This document shows positions 57,061 to 64,000 of a stretch of DNA of 64,000 bases, piece after piece; within the stretch, counting starts at the first letter, position 1; every line of letters begins with the position of its first letter. The translations under genes and the position numbers were made by a program. Source of the DNA: Nymphaea colorata (lineage: Eukaryota; Streptophyta; Magnoliopsida; Nymphaeales; Nymphaeaceae); assembly GCF_008831285.2 (NCBI RefSeq), contig NC_045138.2, positions 41,781,115 through 41,845,114 of the forward strand, in the 5' to 3' direction. Below the pieces are notes generated by a model, which saw only the letters and a list, made by a program, of their open reading frames with translations, ran no database searches and had not been told where the DNA came from.

Positions 57061-58187
57061 TATGTCACACGGATACGTGGGATTGGCCCATGTATCCGTA
57101 TCGATACACCCATACGGCGATCCGAATACGGATACTTCATGGATACATTTGGATCGGGTTTGGTTCAGACCCGATCCAAACTTTAAAAAAATGATCCGTT
57201 AAATGAAATTAGGTCGACCACTCCGCTCAACCTTCACCTGACGTTCTTCCTCTTCACCCAACGGCAGACCTTCACCCGACGAGCGATGGTGGGCGGCGGT
57301 GACGACTTCCGGCAACCGACGGCGACGTCCTGTCTTCGCCGTCAACAGCCGGCGACGGACAGGTAAGTGGATTTTTTTTTTCGTTTAGTTTCGAGTTTAA
57401 TGTGTTCTTCTTCTTTATTTGGGGGTTTTTAAGGGTTTTCAGATTGCTTCAACTCATTCACTTACCTGTCTGCGACTCTTTCTTGCCAACGTAAATGGAT
57501 TATATTGGATATCTTCAACACATTTTCTGTTTCTCTTTCTTGCCAACATAAATGGATTATGAGCTCTTTCGTTTCGAGTTTAATGTGTTCCTCTTCACTC
57601 ATGATTATGTTGGATTGCTTCAACACATTTTCTGCGACTCTTTCTTGCCAACATAAATGGATTATGAGTTGCGCTACTAATCGGGAGTTGAACAACTTCA
57701 GAAATGCGAGTTCAGAACCATTTTAAATGTTGGGTTTTCAGATCTTTCACTGCGTTGAGATCAGAACTTATGACAAACTGAAGATAATTAACTGCATTAG
57801 CATCTTATGGGTTATACAACTCATTCGAAGTACATTTAGATAGTAAGATCCAGCTAAAGAGCCCATGTGCCGTGATAAGGTATCAGAGCATAAAAATATA
57901 TATTTAAAGATCTCTGTGAACTAGAGATCTTCAACAGTAAGAGACTAGAGAGTTAAGTTGCTCATCATCGACTGACATTGACAATGAGTAGAATGATGAT
58001 AATCAACAATGTTTTGTGATGACTGATGAACAATGTTAATGTTTTGTGATAAACAATGTTTGTTTGTTTGTCTTTTTTTCAATTTATAAATTTTTTGATA
58101 ATATTATATTTGTCGTATCCGCGTATCCAGAAATTGTGAAACTTGCCATATCCGCACCCGTATCACACCCGCACCCGTGTGACATAG
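57060..58187. mobile_element. Non-autonomous hAT-like DNA transposon (1.13 kb)
   Basis: The terminal inverted repeat is CTATGTCACACGG at 57060-57072 and CCGTGTGACATAG at 58175-58187, perfect over 13 bp. Subterminal 'gtatccg' and 'ggatacg' phrases lie on both sides. The 8-bp target duplication GTGGTGAC is at 58188-58195 and, because of the nested LTR element, at 45626-45633. An 8-bp duplication points to hAT. Inside are a GC-rich leader-like segment (57215-57372) ending in a donor-like 'gacaggtaagtgg', three copies of 'tttcttgccaac(a/g)taaatgg' (about 57479, 57536 and 57637), and AT-rich filler. No transposase is present. Confidence 0.82.
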
Positions 58188-58195
58188 GTGGTGAC
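58188..58195. repeat. Right 8-bp target duplication of the hAT-like element
   Basis: GTGGTGAC follows the right inverted repeat and equals 45626-45633 at the left end of the nested structure. Confidence 0.82.
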
Positions 58196-58380
58196 ACTAG
58201 CAAATAACAAAGTGGCATTCCATAAGTGCCCTTCAAAAATCGGGCAACGAAGTGACAAATGTAAAATGGTTAAGAAGTTGGCATTCTATAAATGCCTTTT
58301 AAGTTTAGGCAATGACACGACAAACAAAAAAGTGGCATTTCGAAAACAGCCTTTGTGTGCTTCTGCAATAAAATGAGTTT
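58196..58380. repeat. Short degenerate repeat 'aagtggcatt...aagtgcc'
   Basis: Three imperfect units of roughly 60 bp each have 'aagtggcattccataagtgc' followed by a 'gggcaacgaagtgacaaa' variant, at about 58210, 58272 and 58330. It may be part of a small DNA transposon, unclassified. Confidence 0.5.
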
Positions 58381-61300
58381 CAAATGCTACTCAAAATGTT
58401 TTTTTTACACTTGCCGCCTTTATTTTAGCGAAATCTTGTTTCTAAACAGCGACTTTAGTTTCTCCACTCAATCAAGAGGGACTCGATGCAACTTCTGTTT
58501 GATTAAAGCATCTAATGACGTGCTCGCAAACCACACTCCCAATAAACAATAACGAAAGGTATGTAAAAGACATTGGGCATAAATCATTTCACTCTACAGG
58601 CAATGGTGAGTACTTGCATCACTTGTTTATAGGGAAGACATTTGAAGGGTGAAATGTGAAGAAGATTCTATCAATGCATAACTAGAGTATACATTGATTG
58701 GTCACAACTACATGCAATAAAAGAGACAGCAAGTTGTTACAGTTGACATGTTCAAGCATTTGTAATACACTATTCATATTAAACTCGAGCAACATGTACA
58801 AAATATATTATTCCAGGTTACTCTCATCATCGTCTAAGTGTAAAATATTATGAGCTATCATTCTAGTTCTGATCATATCTATCACACTTTTAAAACAGGA
58901 ACATTATGGAAGATCAGTTCATTATAATGTTACTGATGTCTACCAGCCGATGGGAACAAAGAATGATGAATACCAGGAAATATATAGGGTGTCATTCCTC
59001 CACCCATCCACATTATCTGAAAAAAGAAAATGACAATTTTTACCAAAATAATTGCAAAGCTAATACCAGCAATAAAATTTGGCTATAGTCACATGCATGC
59101 ACTTGCAAATACTCAATTTCCTTATCCAACATTGGAGCCGCATCTGACTGAATAGTAAGAGTTGACCAGAAACTCTTAAGAAATTAGTAAAATTACAACA
59201 ACTTTAATCCAAATATGCATTAAAATATTTTTTTTTTTAAAAAAAGCAAATCACCATATATTTTATTATATAACATCCCTAATGTTCACAACCAGAACTA
59301 AACATTCCAAGCAATAGGTAACAATTAACTAAAACAATGTGAAGCAGAATTTCAAGTTCCACGAACTAGGATATAGGTGAAAGGAAAGGAAATTTCACCT
59401 TGTTTCAGAGGGGTATAAGCTCTTGCAATGCTTTCATCTTCTCATGGATTCGATCTCTATGTCTTTGTATAGAGACAATGTATAAGCAACACAACCTAAT
59501 TACAGGCTTGATTGCTACGGCTTATCCTCTATGACAAATTATGGACTTCAGCAGCTTGACTTTTATGAGATGATGTAAATTTTGAAGGTGGTCTCTTTGC
59601 TTCAACAGATTCATACTCGATACATCTACAACCACCTCCTCTTCCTTATAATATTATCAACTACAATAACTAATAAGCAACATGGAATGATAGATGCAGG
59701 AAATTCGAGCATGGAGACATCAACATCTGCATTTGAAACTAAATATTTTTCCTACATAAAAACAACAAAAGCACGGTAACCACACTTGTTATCCGAAGGG
59801 TTTAATGTAAACGATTTCTCATTTATACTGAAGGCTTCATACTTCCCCCGCTAACATTGTATCCATAGAAGGGGGTGGAGAGAAAGATATATATATATAC
59901 ATATATATATATAGTGGTGAGACGCACCTGTTTGGGTGAAACTCTATCTCGTCAATGAACTGGAGAAAAAAACTGAAGACAAGATCAAACTTGGCGAATC
60001 CCATCATAATTCTCTAACGTTCCAATCAATCCTTCTAAACCACCTAACAAGGAGACAACCCAAAGGATATCATGCCCCTTTCTCTAGCATCTACGTTCCT
60101 GATCATCCCCCCTCCTCAAGGGGACTCCGCACTTTGAAAAGCTAATGGAAACCTCTCTGTCGAACTCAAACGCCCTAGTTTCTTCTCAATATTTAGTATT
60201 TTTTCTCAATGCCCTAATTTCACCATCTTCATCTTGCAATTCAAAGGACTCTGCACGGTAAAAGTTTTTTACTAATCAATTAATCAATAGAGAAAAAAAT
60301 TATCGTGGAGCAACAACGCAATAAGCAGAAGATTGTCAATCACATTATGTATCAGTAGATCGATCGATCATCCAGCAAAAAAATGGTGAGAGTATCATCC
60401 CCTGCAGGAGATGTGTTCGATCATAGAGGCAAAAAATGGCGACAGCATTGTTGCCAGCAGAGAGAAAGGTAGGGTTGTCAACCGAATGGATTCAGATCGG
60501 ATATCCGTTCAAATTACTTAAAATAAGGAAAGCAATTTAACATTCAATTAAGAAATCGACCGAATTCAGATTTAATAAATAACATCGATCCAGATTCAGA
60601 TTTAAATAAATATCCCATCAGACAATATGCATCTTAACAAGTATATCTAAATCTGAACCCATAGACTAAGATTCGAGTCCAAACTGTGAGATCCATCTAA
60701 ATCCAAACCATGAGCTGATATTTGAATCTGAACTATAACCTGATATCTAGATCTGACCCATGAGCTGCTGTGAATATGAACAGAGCTAAATCCCATGAGT
60801 TTTTTTGGGACCTACCACAATGGTGTGATGTTTGAGGAGATGGTCTAAGCCAAATGCACCAACTTAACATCATAACATAAAATGAACATAAATTTTATAT
60901 AGAGGTCCATATGACCAGGAGCTTAAGAGCTTATGACTTCCATGCGGTATGAATAGTAATGGCCCTATAGTTGCCATATAGACCATTTGACTTAAAATAT
61001 TTACAGCTATATCCTACAAAAATTTTATTTAACCAATTAATAAATATTGTGTTTACTTACATGTTTTTATGTAATCAAGGAGAACAATTATATTTAAGGC
61101 ATCAAGTAAGCATGATAGCTTAAATAATGTATTTATTTAATTGAAAACAACAAAGAAAACTTCAACCAAGAAATTTCCACAAAATATGAAAAAATTACAT
61201 AACTCATCAAAAAGTTTTGTTTATCTAATTATCAATTACTTATCTCATCAATCAAGTAAATTATTTTGTATAATCAATAACTTGCCCAAAAGTTTTAGGT

Positions 61301-62320
61301 ATTTAATGTATAACATATAATTCGCCAATTTAAAACAAAAACCTTTGACTAATAGAAAAATAACAAGTTGTTCTATTTAATAAATTATTAGATATTTTGT
61401 TTGATTAAACGATACAATTTTATGTAAAAAAAAAAGCACCTGCTCCAATAAAGCTAAGAGGACTAAATCGATGAGTCTATGATGATGTGGAGCGACTGAA
61501 GGTTTGACATTATTGAACACTTTTTGTGCAGATATAAAGCAAACTATTTCAATTATCTCAATGAAATGAGAAAATTTCCTTAAATAATGTATTTGTTAAG
61601 TGGGAAATAATATGGGTCACCTAATATAAAGAACCTTTTCAATATGCACATTTAATATGAAAAAAGTAGGAAAAACTTGTTTATTGAAAAAAATATTTGT
61701 CTAATTAATCAAACATATCGTTTTGTATAAACGTGCAACCTCATAGAAGTTCTATTCAGTTCATAAACTAGTTATTTTAGATAAGTATTTAACAAAAGAG
61801 AACTGATGGACGAAAGTATTTGAAAATAATCTAAAACTTCTAAATCAAGAATTAAAACCAAGTTCTTTTCAATGGAATTATCTATTTTATTTATTAATGA
61901 ATCAATACAACATTATTTAATTAATTTAATAAAATAAGCAATTATTTAATAATAAATAAGAAAATAAATGAAAATTTTAAAAAATGTCTATTGTAACTGT
62001 TTAATTAAACTATGTTATGTAATCAAAGAGTGCATCCATTTTTTTAATATTTAATAAGTAAATAAGAAAATACATAACACAATAAAGATTTGCAAAGACT
62101 CAAGGGATGTTGGGGCTTGGGTTAGGGTTGAGGATAGCTAAGTTGGATAGGATGAGAGGACTTCAAAGATCGACCTGTTTCACACCCCTAGGTTTTTTGG
62201 TAAAATCCATCCTTTGCCTCCTCCTTTCCGCCGCAAACAGGAGGGTCGCAAATAGTTCTCCATTTATAGGTGTTGTTAAATATATTATTCTTAATTACTG
62301 TTCTTGTCCTTACCACTGCA
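58381..62320. other. Non-coding AT-rich stretch; no gene recognised
   Basis: No open frame matches a family. A 'ccaaatcc'/'gatctga'-type degenerate tract lies at 60470-60790, like that at 18540-18990. A TA run is at 59889-59912. The stretch 60800-62100 is very AT-rich with 'aataaataag' phrases. Confidence 0.5.
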
Positions 62321-62324
62321 CAAC

Positions 62325-62594
62325 GAGTTGAGCCAACTCAGGCTTGACTCTAACTCGCTCAAAAGAACTTGACTCGTTTATAAATGAGTTGAACTCGAGT
62401 TTAACTTATATTCAAAACGTTAAATGAGTTAGTTTGAGTTGCAAAAACTCGACTCATTTGGCTTGGGCTGTGAAAGTAGGCTTGGGCTGGCCTAGGCCCG
62501 ACAAGAAACAAATCCACACTGGGCCTGTACCCAGGTGGGCAGGTCCGATTTCAATTAATTTTATTAATTTCAAAGGTATTTTTATATATTTTTT

Positions 62595-62657
<63 letters not shown>

Positions 62658-62720
62658 TAAATATTTGATTTTTATTAAATTTGAATCCGGCGTGAGCTGG
62701 CCTGGCCAGATGTGTTAATT
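62325..62720. repeat. 'ctcgactc' tract, GC-rich 'ggcctgg' phrases and (TA)n
   Basis: 'gagttgaactcgagttta' and 'aactcgactcatttgg' phrases (62325-62460) are followed by 'gggctggcctaggcccg' (62485-62505). A (TA)n run covers about 62597-62654, and 'gagctggcctggcc' lies at 62693-62707. The phrases echo 32160-32410 and 19190-19440. Confidence 0.65.
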
Positions 62721-63190
62721 GGAATCGTTTGTGAATCATAATGGTTAAATATATATTTTAGTGAAAAAATGAAATTTGGAAAGCATTAAGATTTCAAACA
62801 TATAAAAAAATCAAAAAAGTAATATAAAACTTTACCATATTGAAAAAAGAATGATGATAAATAAGCTACACGCCTGTTCACCTTTGAGTCTAAATAAGCT
62901 CCTTCTTTCCTATTGGTTCTTCCACGTACGTTAGTGGAGGCCATTCTCTCTCTCGTTTCTTCCTCAAGACACTACCCAACAAAAGTCACGGTAGAGGAGA
63001 TAAAAAAAATTGGGGAACTGGTGATTGCGGAAGGTGAATGGGAAGAGAATATAACAGCGGTAAGGGGATGGAGTGGTAAGGGGATGGAGTAAACTTCTTA
63101 TTCGGTTGATTTTTGTGCTCTTTAAGCTGTTCTTTTTTTCCATTTGTCAGTTGTAGATTTGTGTTCCTTGTTTCCGTTTTTGTCTCTATG
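62721..63190. other. Non-coding, no gene recognised
   Basis: There are no domains or structured repeats apart from a short 'aaggggatggagt' duplication at 63063-63090. Confidence 0.45.
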
Positions 63191-63390
63191 TTTTGTTCTT
63201 CCGCTGATTTTGTTTTCCTTAAGCCATTTTTTGTTCTATGTTTTGTTCTTCCGCTGATTTTGTTCTCTTTAAGCCATTTTTTGTTCTATGTTTTGTTCTT
63301 CCGCTGATTTTGTTCTCTTTAAGCCATTTTTTGTTCCCTGTTTTATTCTTCCACTGATGTTTGTTCTCTCTAAACCCCTTGCTTCTTGTA
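63191..63390. repeat. 50-bp minisatellite, about four copies
   Basis: Units begin 'ttttgttcttccgctgattt' at 63191, 63241 and 63291, with a fourth diverged unit from 63341. Copies two and three are almost identical. Confidence 0.95.
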
Positions 63391-63418
63391 ACCACAACGA
63401 TTTTTTGTTCTCTCTAAG

Positions 63419-63600
63419 GGCCCGTTTGATTGTCGGGTGAAATATGGTGGGGAGGGTGAAATGTGTACGGGTGGGTGAAATTTCACCTGCTCGACTGAAA
63501 ACGCATCAAACGGGGTGAAATTTCACCCATTCGAAAGTCCAAGCTCGCAGCTCGGATTTTCGAGCGGGTGAAATTTCACCCGCTCGACATTTTCATCTCG
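63419..63600. mobile_element. Probable left end of a DNA transposon with palindromic subterminal motif
   Basis: It starts 'GGGCCCGTTTGATTG', a form common at the ends of plant hAT or Harbinger-like elements. It contains three copies of the palindromic core GGGTGAAATTTCACCC or near variants (about 63473, 63514, 63565). The last is extended to a perfect 26-bp palindrome at 63561-63586. The right end would lie beyond the window. Confidence 0.5.
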
Positions 63601-64000
63601 TACTCTGTCGCACCTCTCCTCTTCCCTCCGCAGCTCCTCCTCCCTCGCATTCCTGCCTTCTCACCATCGCACCCGAGGCGTCGCACCTCTCACCGTCGCC
63701 GATCCGCCGTCGCCTCCCCGCTCCGCCGTCACCTCTCTGCTCCTCCACCGGTACGCTTTCTCCCTTTCTCTCTTGCTCTTGCTGATGCCTTCTCTTTCTC
63801 CCTTTCTCTCTTGCCCTAAGTTGTTCTTCTCTGGCTTCTCACCGGCAGGGAAGAGGGACGCAGAGACAGGGCAGCATCAACCACTGCCACTGTTGCGCTC
63901 CTTCCCCTCTGTTACTGCCCCGTGAGTCTCTCAATATCTCTCTCGCTTCTCCTCCTTCGTGTTTCTGTTCCATTTCCTGTTTCTTTTTTTGCCATTGTGG
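63601..64000 (+). other. GC/CT-rich leader-like sequence at window edge
   Basis: Pyrimidine-rich with Pro/Ser/Arg-coding bias ('cctctcaccgtcgccgatcc'). It resembles the 5' untranslated or first-exon sequence of a plant gene or transposon. No domain is visible and it runs off the window. The open frame 63568-63819 is not convincing as a protein. Confidence 0.35.

Noticed and set aside
62434-62655. 73-aa frame ending in alternating Ile-Tyr
   Set aside because: Product of the (TA)n microsatellite.
63191-63390. CRISPR-like array
   Set aside because: Units are contiguous tandem copies with no unique spacers, in a plant nuclear context.

Overview
The window is plant nuclear DNA, almost certainly from an angiosperm. 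The evidence is plant-type Ty1/copia and chromovirus Ty3/gypsy retrotransposons primed by initiator tRNA-Met, CACTA and hAT remnants, a FAR1-type Mutator transposase, a plant mobile domain (PMD) relic and one plant-type BAG co-chaperone gene. The DNA is AT-rich, gene-poor and full of nested, decayed mobile elements. I cannot name the species. No tRNA, rRNA or CRISPR locus was seen.

Region by region: 1-3 kb holds no recognisable gene. About 3.0-14.6 kb looks like one large decayed Mutator-like element (MULE) or a cluster of them. It has a Glu-rich repeat ORF relic and a PMD relic (+, 3.0-5.4 kb), a higher-order minisatellite (5.6-7.25 kb), a 202-bp tandem array ending in TA-rich inverted repeats (8.5-10.0 kb), a Ulp1/C48 protease relic with its catalytic Cys changed to Tyr (+, 10.8-11.35 kb), and a nearly full-length FAR1/MULE/SWIM transposase pseudogene (-, 12.2-14.2 kb) between related repeats. 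A truncated copia reverse transcriptase lies at 17.0-17.8 kb (-). The stretch 18-26.4 kb is AT-rich with degenerate simple repeats. At 26.5-28.0 kb a CACTA (TNP2) relic runs directly into a hAT C-terminal relic. The hAT relic is interrupted by a 2.9-kb solo LTR (28040-30968) with a perfect 5-bp target duplication.

The only convincing host gene is an intact BAG5-like (IQ plus BAG domain) reading frame at 32842-33492 (+), the most GC-rich coding stretch in an AT-rich neighbourhood.

A complete but dead copia element follows (35359 to about 40437, +). After it come an old chromovirus remnant (41.88-44.4 kb, -) and a copia gag fragment (44.56-45.07 kb, +). The best-preserved structure is an 11.4-kb chromovirus (45635-57055, -) with 3-kb LTRs, primer binding site, polypurine tract and TGACC target duplications. 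Its gag core is missing. It inserted exactly across the junction between the 8-bp target duplication and the terminal inverted repeat of a 1.13-kb hAT-like DNA transposon (57060-58187). The last 6 kb holds degenerate repeats, a 50-bp minisatellite and one end of a probable DNA transposon with a palindromic subterminal motif.

Functionally the window is a record of nested transposition. Apart from the BAG gene, every coding region I recognise is a mobile-element gene broken by stops, frameshifts or deletions.
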